Shown here in pieces: positions 24,410 through 33,424 of a DNA stretch of 64,000 bases (its first letter is position 1; each line of letters opens with the position of its first letter). The translations under genes and the position numbers were made by a program. This DNA is from Brevibacillus laterosporus DSM 25 (GTDB lineage: Bacteria > Bacillota > Bacilli > Brevibacillales > Brevibacillaceae). The stretch spans positions 2,699,001 to 2,763,000 of the forward strand of contig NZ_CP017705.1 in NCBI RefSeq assembly GCF_002706795.1, written 5' to 3'. The notes below the pieces were generated by a model. That model was given only the letters and a program-made list of their open reading frames with translations. It was not told the DNA's origin and did not search any database.

Positions 24410-25225
24410 ATGGATGTAAAAATACCGAACAAGGTTAGCCCCTTATTACAAGAATATAGTGACTTATTAATGTCGGAATTACCTGATGCTATAGATGGGA
24501 TTTATCTCTATGGTTCGATCGCTTTGTCAGCATTTGACGAGTATAAAAGTGATATAGACTTTATTACAATCGTTAAAAGAAGCTTAACGAATGAAGAGAT
24601 TGCAATAATAAGGAAGCTACATCATAAGCTAAAGAAGGATAACTCACTTGCAAAGAAATTAGACGGCATGTATATCAACCTTGAGGACATCGGACGGGAT
24701 AATAAATCCTTACAGCCTTACCCATGCTGTGCTAGTGGGGTTTTTAAAAAAGAGGGGCACTGGGATATTAATCATGTGACATGGTGGACATTAAAGCATC
24801 ATGGAATAACGATTGTGGGGAAAAGGGTAGATGACTTAGGGATTGCTACAGAATGGCAGGATGTTAAGGAGACAATGAATTATAACATAAATGAATATTG
24901 GGCAAAAAAAGGGAAAAGTCGTATTTACTTCTTGTTTGATGAATGGATTGAGGACGCTGTAGTGACATTGTGCCGCATATATTACACGCTAAAGTATCAA
25001 GAGATTATTGCGAAAGGGAAAGCGGTAGAGTATGCACTGCAAGTCCTTCCTGCTGAATGGCACCTACTTCTCAAAGAATCCTTGAGAATTCGTAACAGAG
25101 AAAATGGAGCATCGCATTTTTCTTCCAGAGTAAAGAGAGCACAAGAAGCAAGAAATTTTATAGCATACATGATTACTTTTTGTAATCTGCATTTTTTTAC
25201 TAATGATAGTCATTTGGAATTATAG
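24410..25225 (+). CDS. Aminoglycoside nucleotidyltransferase-like protein
   Basis: The 271-residue protein starts at ATG 24410. The N-terminal domain has the nucleotidyltransferase motif Gly-Ser-x9-Ser-Asp-Ile-Asp (YLYGSIALSAFDEYKSDID, residues 33-51). The C-terminal part (about 160-265) is helical with WIEDAVVTLCRIYYTLKY, as in the AadA/ANT(3'')-ANT(9) DUF4111 domain. Such enzymes adenylylate streptomycin or spectinomycin. Chromosomal homologues in Paenibacillaceae often differ in substrate, so resistance is not assured. Confidence 0.8.
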   Translation: MDVKIPNKVSPLLQEYSDLLMSELPDAIDGIYLYGSIALSAFDEYKSDIDFITIVKRSLTNEEIAIIRKLHHKLKKDNSLAKKLDGMYINLEDIGRDNKSLQPYPCCASGVFKKEGHWDINHVTWWTLKHHGITIVGKRVDDLGIATEWQDVKETMNYNINEYWAKKGKSRIYFLFDEWIEDAVVTLCRIYYTLKYQEIIAKGKAVEYALQVLPAEWHLLLKESLRIRNRENGASHFSSRVKRAQEARNFIAYMITFCNLHFFTNDSHLEL

Positions 25226-25246
25226 GACGGAATAGAATATTGACAA

Positions 25247-25261
25247 GGATAATGATTATCA
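25247..25261 (+). promoter_or_regulatory. Fur box, near perfect
   Basis: GGATAATGATTATCA differs from the 7-1-7 consensus by one base and is followed by a further half site, ACTATCATT. It lies 183 bases before the methyltransferase gene. Confidence 0.85.
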
Positions 25262-25443
25262 CTATCATTTAATTATGAAAATATTTCCAACAGATTAGTC
25301 ACTTCCTAGATTATGTATAATTCGCTCCGTTGGTTTTCTACCATACTTTTAAGTAATAAGTTGTCGGTTTGCTACTATGTGCTTTTCGCAACTTGCTTGT
25401 AAGCATTGGGATGGAAATTCCAGGTGGAAGGGGAAGAGAATAG

Positions 25444-26103
25444 ATGAAAAGCACAGGAAATCAAAGCTATATTCCGGCTTTAAAATTTCATTGGTTGACC
25501 CGCCTTTATGACCCTGCGTTGTGGGGAATGAAGGAAGAGGCATTCAAAGGACATCTTGTAAATCAAGCTAACCTGATGCCAGAGCAGCGTATTTTGGATT
25601 TAGCCTGCGGAACAGGTACCTTAACTCTTATGCTCAAACAAGCACAGCCAGAGGCAGAGGTAATTGGACTAGATGCCGATCCTAACATACTATCAATAGC
25701 TAAAAATAAGGCAGAGGAACATCAAGTAGCTCTTACGTTTCAACAGGGAATGTCGTTTGAGCTCCCCTTTGAAGATAATCACCTCGACCACGCTTTTTCT
25801 AGTCTGTTCTTCCATCATCTTACTCGGGAGATGAAACGTAACACGATACACGAATTACTGCGAACCCTGCGTCCGGGTGGAGAAGTACACATTATTGACT
25901 TTGGTAAGCCTCATAATGTAGTAATGAGAGCAGCGTTTTTTACCGTGCAGCTATTAGATGGCTTTGAGACTACAGCAGATCATGTTACAGATGTGATTCC
26001 TGAACTCCTTGAAGACACCGGGTTTGAAGAGGTTCGACCAATAGGTGATTTCAAGACAAGAGCAGGTTCACTTCGTGCTTACTCTGCAAGAAAACCCGCC
26101 TAA
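25444..26103 (+). CDS. SAM-dependent methyltransferase
   Basis: GGAAGGGGAAGAG precedes ATG 25444. The 219-residue protein has the class I methyltransferase core: LDLACGTGTLTLML (motif I), EVIGLDADPNIL (motif II, Asp), FEDNHLDHAFSSLFFHHL, and LRPGGEVHIIDFG (motif III/IV). It methylates an unknown small molecule. The Fur box upstream places it in an iron-starvation programme, perhaps modifying a siderophore or a metal ligand. A terminator separates it from the ABC pair that follows. Confidence 0.85.
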   Translation: MKSTGNQSYIPALKFHWLTRLYDPALWGMKEEAFKGHLVNQANLMPEQRILDLACGTGTLTLMLKQAQPEAEVIGLDADPNILSIAKNKAEEHQVALTFQQGMSFELPFEDNHLDHAFSSLFFHHLTREMKRNTIHELLRTLRPGGEVHIIDFGKPHNVVMRAAFFTVQLLDGFETTADHVTDVIPELLEDTGFEEVRPIGDFKTRAGSLRAYSARKPA

Positions 26104-26121
26104 GTAATGGCGGGTTTTTTG
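26091..26121 (+). terminator. Terminator overlapping the methyltransferase stop
   Basis: AAACCCGCC pairs with GGCGGGTTT and is followed by more Ts. The stem begins in the last codons of the gene. Confidence 0.8.
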
Positions 26122-26291
26122 TGTTTTCTCGCGCTTGTTCGGTGGTTATTTTTTTACAATGGAAAAAAATCCGTCAAGTGGTTGCCTTTCACCCGCAAGT
26201 GGCAGAGAAAATGTAGTCGAACAGCTATCATTGTCATGTAACGGTACATGATTCATTTCATTTTGGCAAAAAGAAGAAGGGAGGGAATCGA

Positions 26292-28157
26292 GTGAAGCAA
26301 AAAACGGGAGTTCCTCGACTGCTTGAAATTGCGGACGAAAAGCGTGGATTATTAATCGTCTCGGCTGCGCTCTCTTCAGTGAGCGCAATTAGTATGCTGG
26401 TGCCCTATGCGTCGGTTTATTTTATTCTAAAGGAATTATTGGAGTATGCTGCCAACCCTGCCTTGTCCAACGGTGACTATATGATTCGTTGGGGTGTTAT
26501 TGCCTTACTTGGCCTTCTTGTGAGTCTAGTAACAATGTATGCAGGGGGAATGGCTTCGCATCTTGCGGCATTTCGCATTTTGTACGGTTTGCGTGTTCGT
26601 CTCGCTTCCCATATTGGAAAATTGCCACTGGGCTGGTTGAACGGAACAACTACAGGTGCTGTCAAAAAGACGCTGGAGCAGAATGTAGAAAAGGTAGAAA
26701 CATTTATCGCTCATCAGCTACCTGATTTAGTCCACGTGCTGGTTACTACGATTCTGATGATCGTTGTCATGTTTTACCTCAATATTTGGCTTGCGATTGC
26801 TTGCATGATACCTATTTTAATTGGATTTGGTGCCCAGTTATTTCTCATGACTGGACCAAAAATGAAAGATAGTATCAAGCTTTATTACGATTCACTGGAG
26901 AGGATGAATGGATCGGCCGTTCAATACGTGAGGGGGATGCCAGCTATCAAGGTTTTTGGACAGACTGTGCATTCGTTCCGCAAGTTTCATGTAGATATGA
27001 TTCTCTACCGTGATTATTGTGTGAATGTTACAAATCAGGTGGAAAAGGGATTCTTGATCTTCAAGGTGACACTAGGCTCCTTTGCAGCATTTTTTCTGCC
27101 AGTCGGAGTTTTTCTACTAAGTGGGCAGCCAGAAAGTATAGCATTTGCTTCTACTTTGTTGTTTTTTTTAGTGATGGCCCCTGGAATTTCTTCTTCCATG
27201 TTTAAAATGATGTATTTGACTTCAACATTGCGGGAAATAGGTGAGGGGGTTGAGCGAATTGATCAGATATTCGCAGAAAAGCCAATCCCAGAGCCTGAAA
27301 ATCCGAAAAAGCCTCGCACATTTGATATCCAGTTTGATAACGTTTGCTTTTCGTATCCATCCCGTGAAAAATCTAGTAACAGCTCTTCTACCCTTACTGC
27401 CGGTGACGAAATACTCTCACAGATTTCCTTTACAGCTAAGCAGAATCAAGTGACGGCTTTAGTTGGTCCTTCGGGTGCTGGTAAGTCAACGGTCGCCAAT
27501 CTGGTACCACGCTTTTGGGATGTAACGGGGGGAACGATCCGAATTGGCGGGGTGGATATTAGAGAAATAGCTGTGAAGGACTTGATGAATACGGTGGCGT
27601 TTGTGTTTCAGGAGACCTTTTTGTTCTACGATACAGTATTTAATAATATTGCAGTCGGAAGCCCCGATGCATCTCCAGAGCTGGTGATTGCAGCAGCCCG
27701 GGCGGCGCAGTGTCATGATTTTATCAGCAAGCTTCCCAATGGTTACGATACATTGATCGGAGAAGGGGGCGTGTACTTATCTGGAGGAGAGGAGCAACGT
27801 ATTGCCGTGGCCAGAGCGATTCTAAAAAACGCTCCTGTACTTGTGTTAGATGAAGCGACTGCTTTTGCTGATCCTGAGAATGAATATGAAATGCAGCTTG
27901 CCCTCAAAGAACTGATTAAGGGAAAAACAGTTATTGTGATCGCTCATCGATTGTCTACCATTCAAGATGCTGATCAAATTATCGTGCTACATGAAGGGCG
28001 TATTTCGGAATGTGGAAAACATGCCGAATTATTGGCTTCTAAAGGGTTGTACAATCGGATGTGGCATACGTATACAGACGCGGAGCACTGGCAAATCGGA
28101 ATGGAAGAGGAGGGGATCATAGGTCATGAGCATGTTGCACAACATCACAGTGGGTAA
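26292..28157 (+). CDS. ABC transporter half-protein 1 (YbtP/IrtA-like)
   Basis: The start is GTG 26292 after GGGAGGG. The 621-residue half-transporter has six membrane helices (about 18-300) and a nucleotide-binding domain: GPSGAGKS (Walker A, about 396-403), Q-loop FVFQE, LSGGEEQR signature, and VLVLDEATAFADPENE (Walker B). The DEATAFADPENE form is typical of the YbtP/YbtQ and IrtA/IrtB siderophore transporters, which have exporter architecture but import iron complexes. It overlaps the next gene by 32 bases, so the two form a heterodimer. CATGTA-N4-TACATG at 26235-26250 is a possible operator. Confidence 0.85.
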   Translation: MKQKTGVPRLLEIADEKRGLLIVSAALSSVSAISMLVPYASVYFILKELLEYAANPALSNGDYMIRWGVIALLGLLVSLVTMYAGGMASHLAAFRILYGLRVRLASHIGKLPLGWLNGTTTGAVKKTLEQNVEKVETFIAHQLPDLVHVLVTTILMIVVMFYLNIWLAIACMIPILIGFGAQLFLMTGPKMKDSIKLYYDSLERMNGSAVQYVRGMPAIKVFGQTVHSFRKFHVDMILYRDYCVNVTNQVEKGFLIFKVTLGSFAAFFLPVGVFLLSGQPESIAFASTLLFFLVMAPGISSSMFKMMYLTSTLREIGEGVERIDQIFAEKPIPEPENPKKPRTFDIQFDNVCFSYPSREKSSNSSSTLTAGDEILSQISFTAKQNQVTALVGPSGAGKSTVANLVPRFWDVTGGTIRIGGVDIREIAVKDLMNTVAFVFQETFLFYDTVFNNIAVGSPDASPELVIAAARAAQCHDFISKLPNGYDTLIGEGGVYLSGGEEQRIAVARAILKNAPVLVLDEATAFADPENEYEMQLALKELIKGKTVIVIAHRLSTIQDADQIIVLHEGRISECGKHAELLASKGLYNRMWHTYTDAEHWQIGMEEEGIIGHEHVAQHHSG

Positions 28158-29862
28158 TCCTAGAACGCTGATTAAGCCAGTTATCTATACCACAATGGCT
28201 AATGTAGTGGGAATTTTGCCTTTCATACTATTGGTGGAAGCAGCTCGTCTGATCTTCCAACCTTTTACTAGCTCGGGTATAGAAATGGACTTTGTAAGGC
28301 TATGGTGGGTATGCGCAGGTCTGGGAGTGTCTATTGTCTTCTTATATCTGTGTGAGCTTCCGGCATACCGAGCACAATTTCGTGGAGCTTATAACGCAGC
28401 GGTGGATGGCAGAACAAGGTTGGCAGAACATGTGAGAAAACTATCACTTGGATTTTTAAACAAACGTGATCCAGGGGACCTTGCCAACATGATGATGGGG
28501 GATATTTCATTAGTGGAGCACGGGATTTCGCACGTTGTCCCACAGATGATCGGCGCACTCATTATGCCTTTACTTGCCTTGATCGGGTTGTCCTTCTTAG
28601 ACTGGCGTATGGCTACCGCTATGTTTTTGGTGTTTCCGGTAGCGATCGCTCTGGTATTCATGACATCTGGATTACAGCGAAAGCTTGGCAGTCAGCATAT
28701 GCGAGCCAAGATAGATGCGGCTAATCGGTTGCAAGAATATCTGAATGGGATCCGGGTGATTAAAGCTTATAATTTGACTGGTGAGAAATTTGTACGTCTG
28801 GAGAACTCATGTAAAGAGTTGATGAAGCGCAGTCTCCTCATTGAGGGATTGCTTGGACCGATTGTACTAAGTGCGATTGCATGCTTACGAGCTGGACTTA
28901 CTGTGATGGTGATTGTAGGCGTTCATCTATTACTTGGGGGCAGTCTTGATCTCATGACATTTGTTACCTTCTTAATCGTTGGTACACGGATTTTCGATCC
29001 TTTAACAGCTGCGCTTGTCAATTATGCGGAATTTCGTTATCACGAGCAGGCTGGAGAACGCATTGTACAATTGTTAAACGAACCAATTATGTCTGGAGAA
29101 CTTCAGCCACCAGAGAGCCACGATGTTGAATTACATAACGTTACATTTGGTTATCAGGATAAAGCTGTGCTAAGTGACGTAAGCTTACGCATGAAAGCAG
29201 GCTCGTTCACCGCATTGGTCGGGCCATCAGGAAGTGGGAAAAGTACGGTTCTTCGCTTGATTGCTCGCTTTTACGATCCTGATCAGGGGGCAGTTAGCAT
29301 GGGAGGCGAGGATATCCGCCGTATGAACCCTGAGGAGTTGCTACGCAAGGTATCTATGGTGTTTCAGGATGTGTATCTGTTCCAAGATACCATTGCAAAT
29401 AACATTAGATTTGGCAAGAATGATGCATCCCAGCATGAGATTGAGGAAGCGGCTAGACTTGCTTGCTGCCATGATTTTATCTCCAAGCTGCCACAGGGAT
29501 ATGATACGTTGGTTGGAGAGGGGGGAAGTACGCTTTCAGGCGGCGAAAAGCAGCGGATTCCAATTGCACGAGCTATTTTAAAAAATGCCCCCATCGTATT
29601 ATTAGATGAGGCGACTGCATCACTAGATCCTGAAAATGAGGCAGAGATTCAAAAAGCGATTGACCAACTTGTGAGGGGTAGAACTGTAATTGCGATTGCC
29701 CATCGTCTAAAAACAGTGAAAACAGCAAGCCAAATCATTGTGTTGGAGAACGGACAGATCAGGGAACAGGGAAAACATGACGAACTCCTAGGGGTAGATG
29801 GATTGTATGCCCGAATGTGGAGATTGCAACAAGAAGCTCGTGGATGGGGAGTATCCAATTAA
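28126..29862 (+). CDS. ABC transporter half-protein 2 (YbtQ/IrtB-like)
   Basis: The 578-residue product overlaps its partner by 32 bases. Six membrane helices (about 15-300) are followed by a nucleotide-binding domain with GPSGSGKST (Walker A), SMVFQDVYLFQDT (Q-loop), LSGGEKQRIPIARA (signature) and VLLDEATASLDPENE (Walker B). Together with the 26292 product it should form a siderophore-linked transporter. No siderophore synthetase is in the window, so the ligand may come from elsewhere or from other bacteria. Confidence 0.85.
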   Translation: MSMLHNITVGNPRTLIKPVIYTTMANVVGILPFILLVEAARLIFQPFTSSGIEMDFVRLWWVCAGLGVSIVFLYLCELPAYRAQFRGAYNAAVDGRTRLAEHVRKLSLGFLNKRDPGDLANMMMGDISLVEHGISHVVPQMIGALIMPLLALIGLSFLDWRMATAMFLVFPVAIALVFMTSGLQRKLGSQHMRAKIDAANRLQEYLNGIRVIKAYNLTGEKFVRLENSCKELMKRSLLIEGLLGPIVLSAIACLRAGLTVMVIVGVHLLLGGSLDLMTFVTFLIVGTRIFDPLTAALVNYAEFRYHEQAGERIVQLLNEPIMSGELQPPESHDVELHNVTFGYQDKAVLSDVSLRMKAGSFTALVGPSGSGKSTVLRLIARFYDPDQGAVSMGGEDIRRMNPEELLRKVSMVFQDVYLFQDTIANNIRFGKNDASQHEIEEAARLACCHDFISKLPQGYDTLVGEGGSTLSGGEKQRIPIARAILKNAPIVLLDEATASLDPENEAEIQKAIDQLVRGRTVIAIAHRLKTVKTASQIIVLENGQIREQGKHDELLGVDGLYARMWRLQQEARGWGVSN

Positions 29863-29929
29863 GTAAACTAGTTGAAGATCGGGCAGTTCTGTGTATTTCA
29901 TATATCTTTCATTCGTAAAGATGAAAGCC

Positions 29930-29960
29930 AAGACCTGAGGAGATCATACCCTCAGGTCTT
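29930..29960 (+). terminator. Terminator of the ABC operon
   Basis: AAGACCTGAGG pairs with CCTCAGGTCTT, followed by ATTT. Confidence 0.8.
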
Positions 29961-30038
29961 ATTTATCTATAAAACATGTGGGATATCAACATTTTATGGC
30001 ATACATACATAGCCATGATGTGATAAACTACTCATAAA

Positions 30039-30053
30039 TGAGAATTATTATCA
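30039..30053 (+). promoter_or_regulatory. Fur box
   Basis: TGAGAATTATTATCA matches the 7-1-7 Fur consensus except for one base. It lies 53 bases before the AraC-type gene. Confidence 0.8.
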
Positions 30054-30106
30054 ATAAATATAGCCATATATCACAACCCTTGTATATACAGATAGGAGGG
30101 GAGAAA

Positions 30107-31072
30107 ATGATTGTTCGAGCTGAAAATACAGAGTTTACAGATTTTAATGAGAATGTCCTGAATAAAATTCTGGGTCACTCACCTGTAGAGTCATTTGAGC
30201 ATTACGGAAGGATACCGTCTCATCTTGGCGAAGGCCATTTCAGTTGCATTCAGCTTCGTGATGGCATGGAATTGCAGATCAGCGATATGGTTTTATATGA
30301 GGACGTTTCATTTGATGTAGGCATCCGTTATCCTCATCTTGAGCTTGCTTTTACGATAGATGGAGGAGGGTATTTCTCGGTTGATGGACAAAATAAGGAT
30401 ATTGTAACGGAAACAGGCAGTGCTCAGCTCGTCTACTTAAACGATACCAAATTTCATGCTGAACATAGCAAGGAAAAACGTTTTACTCACTTGGAGCTAC
30501 GTATGGATGCAAAGCTATGGGGCAATCTTTTTCAAAATGTAGAGGTTAGGTTTGACCAACCCTTCTTCCACCTTCAGGATACGATTCGTCCTAAAATGCA
30601 GGTTTTGTTACAGCAATTACGTAATTGTTCGTACAGCGGTTCAGCTAAGCGGCTTTATATGGAAGGAAAAACATTAGAGCTTCTGGCATTATTTATCTAT
30701 GAAATGGAAATTGGGCAGGTCAAAAAGAGCACTAGTTTAAAAAAAGACGATATTGATCGAATTTACTTAGCTAGGGATATTTTAGTCAATATGCTGGGAC
30801 AGCCCCCCAGCCTGCTCGCCCTATCGAGACTTATTCAACTTAATGATTACAAGCTAAAAATTGGATTTAAAGAAGTGTTTGGTATGACTGTATTTGAATT
30901 TGTAAGACAGCAACGGATGGAAAAGGCAAGGATATTATTGGAGAATAATAGCATTAGTGTCAGCCAAGCTTCATCGCTCGTGGGCTATCATAATTTTAGT
31001 CATTTTGCTTCTTTATTTCGTAAGACATATGGGGTTAATCCCAGTCAATATGGCAAGAATGCTTTAAAGTAA
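30107..31072 (+). CDS. AraC-family regulator of iron uptake (YbtA-like)
   Basis: The start is ATG 30107 after AGGAGGGGAG; the longer frame covers the Fur box. The 321-residue product has a beta-barrel N-terminal ligand domain (about 60-150) and a C-terminal AraC domain (about 225-318). The AraC domain has LSRLIQLNDYKLKIGFKEVFGMTVFEFVRQQRMEKA (in part) and SLVGYHNFSHFASLFRKTYGVNPSQY. These features match the YbtA/PchR type, which senses a ferric siderophore and activates its transport genes. Gene order and Fur control agree. Confidence 0.85.
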   Translation: MIVRAENTEFTDFNENVLNKILGHSPVESFEHYGRIPSHLGEGHFSCIQLRDGMELQISDMVLYEDVSFDVGIRYPHLELAFTIDGGGYFSVDGQNKDIVTETGSAQLVYLNDTKFHAEHSKEKRFTHLELRMDAKLWGNLFQNVEVRFDQPFFHLQDTIRPKMQVLLQQLRNCSYSGSAKRLYMEGKTLELLALFIYEMEIGQVKKSTSLKKDDIDRIYLARDILVNMLGQPPSLLALSRLIQLNDYKLKIGFKEVFGMTVFEFVRQQRMEKARILLENNSISVSQASSLVGYHNFSHFASLFRKTYGVNPSQYGKNALK

Positions 31073-31452
31073 ATGGGATTTTAGACATGTCATATACATG
31101 AGTTTTAATGTGAAAATGACCGCCTGGTGATCAGCTAAGGCGGTCATTCATGTTTATCCTGATGCATCTAAAACAATTGCTCTCGCGTATGATACGCCTT
31201 TCAGTTGTTATTGTTCATTTTCTACTCCTTTCTGTACTATTTACGTATGAAGGGCACAAATGTATACAACCTTTCTAAAAAAATATCGATCTATCACAAC
31301 GAAAATCTCAAATTGAAATCATCCTTGAGTTTTCATGTATAATAAGCGAAGGTAAGAAGGTATCGAATATTAGATTTGTCCATGTGACAAGTAGGATAAA
31401 TGGAAAAATAAAAATCACTTCTTTATAGAATAGATGGAATGAGGAACAAGTC
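31073..31452. other. Intergenic stretch with one terminator
   Basis: AATGACCGCC (31115-31124) and GGCGGTCATT (31139-31148) form the terminator of the AraC gene. The rest contains no supported gene; a 38-codon frame at 31162 is hydrophobic but has no ribosome site. Confidence 0.55.
31115..31148 (+). terminator. Terminator of the AraC-type gene
   Basis: A perfect 10-bp stem with a 14-base loop is followed by a short T-rich run. Confidence 0.7.
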
Positions 31453-32328
31453 TTGAAGACATTTAAAAAGGTATACATTGAGATTACTAGTGTTTGCAAT
31501 CTTGCCTGTAGCTTTTGTCCACAAACAGGTCGACAAGCTAGGTTTATTAAGCTAGACACGTTTACTACTATTTTGGACCAAATTAAACCACACACGAAGC
31601 ATATCTATCTACATGTGAAGGGAGAACCGCTCCTTCATCCTAAAATTGATGAATTGCTGGATGTGAGCCATGAGAAGGGATTTAAGGTCAACATCACGAC
31701 AAACGGAACCCTTATTCAAAAGAATCGTATCAAGCTACTGGGCAAGCCAGCCTTGCGTCAAATGAACTTCTCGTTGCATAGCTTTGATGGTCATGAAGGT
31801 TCCGTTGATCGTGATAACTATTTATCTAACATTCTATCCTTTGTTCGAGAGGCGGCCGAGCATAACGTGATCATATCCTTTCGTCTCTGGAATCTGGATC
31901 AAGATAACGCAACGAACCTTCAAAGGAATAGAAACAGAGAGACCTTAGAGGTATTGGAAAAGGAATTTCATTTAAACTATAAAATTGAAGAAAAAGTGGC
32001 TCCTGGAAGCGGAGTCAAGATTGCTGAACGGATTTATCTCAATCAGGATCATGAATTTGAATGGCCGAGTTTGCACGCACCCGAAGATGATGGAAAAGGC
32101 TTTTGCCATGCCCTTCGTAGTCAAGCTGGAATCCTTGTGGATGGAACGGTTGTACCGTGCTGTTTGGATGGAGAAGGTGTGATTAATTTGGGAAATGTCC
32201 AAACTACACCTTTCTCTGAAATCGTAGAGAGTGAGAGAGCAAATAATCTTTTTGATGGATTTTCTAGAAGGGAAGCTGTCGAGGAATTATGTAGGAAATG
32301 TGGATATAGAAAGCGATTTGGTGCATAG
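31453..32328 (+). CDS. Radical SAM/SPASM-type protein
   Basis: The start is TTG 31453, with GAGGAAC upstream. The 291-residue protein begins with the radical SAM cluster motif Cys-x3-Cys-x2-Cys (CNLACSFC, about residues 12-19) and KGEPLLHP and NITTNGTLI segments of the barrel. The C-terminus has a shortened SPASM-like region: GFCHAL, GTVVPCCLDGEG and CRKCGYR (four Cys groups). It probably carries a second Fe-S cluster. SPASM proteins modify peptides or other substrates by radical chemistry. It has its own terminator, so it may not belong to the cluster downstream, although it lies only 340 bases away. Confidence 0.8.
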   Translation: MKTFKKVYIEITSVCNLACSFCPQTGRQARFIKLDTFTTILDQIKPHTKHIYLHVKGEPLLHPKIDELLDVSHEKGFKVNITTNGTLIQKNRIKLLGKPALRQMNFSLHSFDGHEGSVDRDNYLSNILSFVREAAEHNVIISFRLWNLDQDNATNLQRNRNRETLEVLEKEFHLNYKIEEKVAPGSGVKIAERIYLNQDHEFEWPSLHAPEDDGKGFCHALRSQAGILVDGTVVPCCLDGEGVINLGNVQTTPFSEIVESERANNLFDGFSRREAVEELCRKCGYRKRFGA

Positions 32329-32370
32329 TGTATATCATTGATTATGGAGACTATATGTAGAAGTAACACC

Positions 32371-32405
32371 AAGGAACACCTGTCATTTTATAGGTGTTCT
32401 TTTTT
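32371..32405 (+). terminator. Terminator of the radical SAM gene
   Basis: GGAACACCT pairs with AGGTGTTCT and is followed by six Ts. Confidence 0.85.
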
Positions 32406-32665
32406 GTTGTTACATAAAATTTATAAAATATGGAATTAGCGAAACCTTACTTACTCTTAATAGTGTCCGGAATAGAACGAGAGTGGAATTGCGAGTTGAA
32501 TTGATAAAAAAAGTCAATATATTTTCCGAAATTTATTGAAAAATATATAAAATGTACAAAAAATATACAATTATAGTAACTTGTTTTTTAAAAAATATCG
32601 TGATAACATGTAAACAATTTAGTAAATAATACCATTTATTCAAAAAATATAGAGAGGTTAAGCCG
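32406..32665 (+). promoter_or_regulatory. Probable promoter region of the biosynthetic cluster
   Basis: The stretch is very AT-rich and has no gene. TTGTTT (32581-32586) and TAACAT (32604-32609) are 17 bases apart and form a moderate promoter candidate 57 bases before the first gene. A second TTGATA occurs near 32500. No operator is obvious. Confidence 0.35.
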
Positions 32666-33411
32666 ATGGATAGGGAATCGATTACAGTTGTGACCGGATA
32701 TCATTTCTTGATAGATAAAGAACAAATAAGCTCGAATAAATGGTTTGGCAAAATAGATGATACAGCTTTCACTTCAATACATACACAAAAACCGTTTAAA
32801 ATTCATCAAAAATTGACACCGTTTCTTCTGGAATCTGTCGCTTATGTTGTTTCTTTATTAGAACAGAAAAATCTTTTACCAGAGCCAGATCGAAGAGGAG
32901 TCATTATGAATGTGCCTAATGCTGTCTCTATAGAAATTGATTCTTATCTAAATGCTTTTCATCAACCGCGCAGAAGAATCAGACCGCATCAGAGCTTAGC
33001 TATCGATTCAAGCTCTCCAACTGCACTTGTTACCCTGCAATTCAATTTTAAAGGGCCCTCTGCAACATTGACTGATCAGTATGGTGGCTTGAGTGGTTTA
33101 GGCTGGGCGTACAATCTGATAAGGGAAAATCGTACTGATTTAATGATAGTAGTTGATATAGATCGGGAGCCTTCCTTAACAGACGATTTTGTTGGAAGTA
33201 TTAGTGTTGCGGCGTTAATGAAAGAGTCTACCCTAGGGGGATAGTACCAGTCGGAAAACTAGCAGATTGGACATTTGGGCATCCGGGAAATGACAGTTTA
33301 TACGGAAGTAAGCTAGAGCAGGCAATGGTCTGGCTTGAATCAGAGAATTCATCGCCACGGTTTGGTTATGTCGATCATGACAACTGGGCAATTTACTTTA
33401 CCAAATCATAG
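32666..33411 (+). pseudogene. Ketosynthase-like protein without active Cys, frameshifted
   Basis: From ATG 32666 the frame runs to a TAG at 33242-33244 (192 residues). At a run of Gs (33235-33240) a one-base shift restores an open frame to TAG 33409-33411, giving about 248 residues. The core reads FNFKGPSATLTDQYGG, which aligns with the ketosynthase GPS-x4-TACSS active-site strand but has Tyr where the Cys should be. It thus resembles the chain-length-factor or non-catalytic partner of a ketosynthase, though it is short. It stands just ahead of a complete ketosynthase. The shift may be a sequencing error, a programmed slip or a mutation. Confidence 0.55.
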
Positions 33412-33424
33412 GGGGGAGCAGGGA

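Noticed and set aside
31162-31278. 38-codon hydrophobic plus-strand frame
   Set aside because: It has no ribosome site, and the first base context looks random; not enough to call a peptide gene.
31453-32328. Radical SAM protein as the first gene of the biosynthetic cluster or as a RiPP enzyme
   Set aside because: It has its own terminator at 32371-32405, and no precursor peptide gene was found near it.
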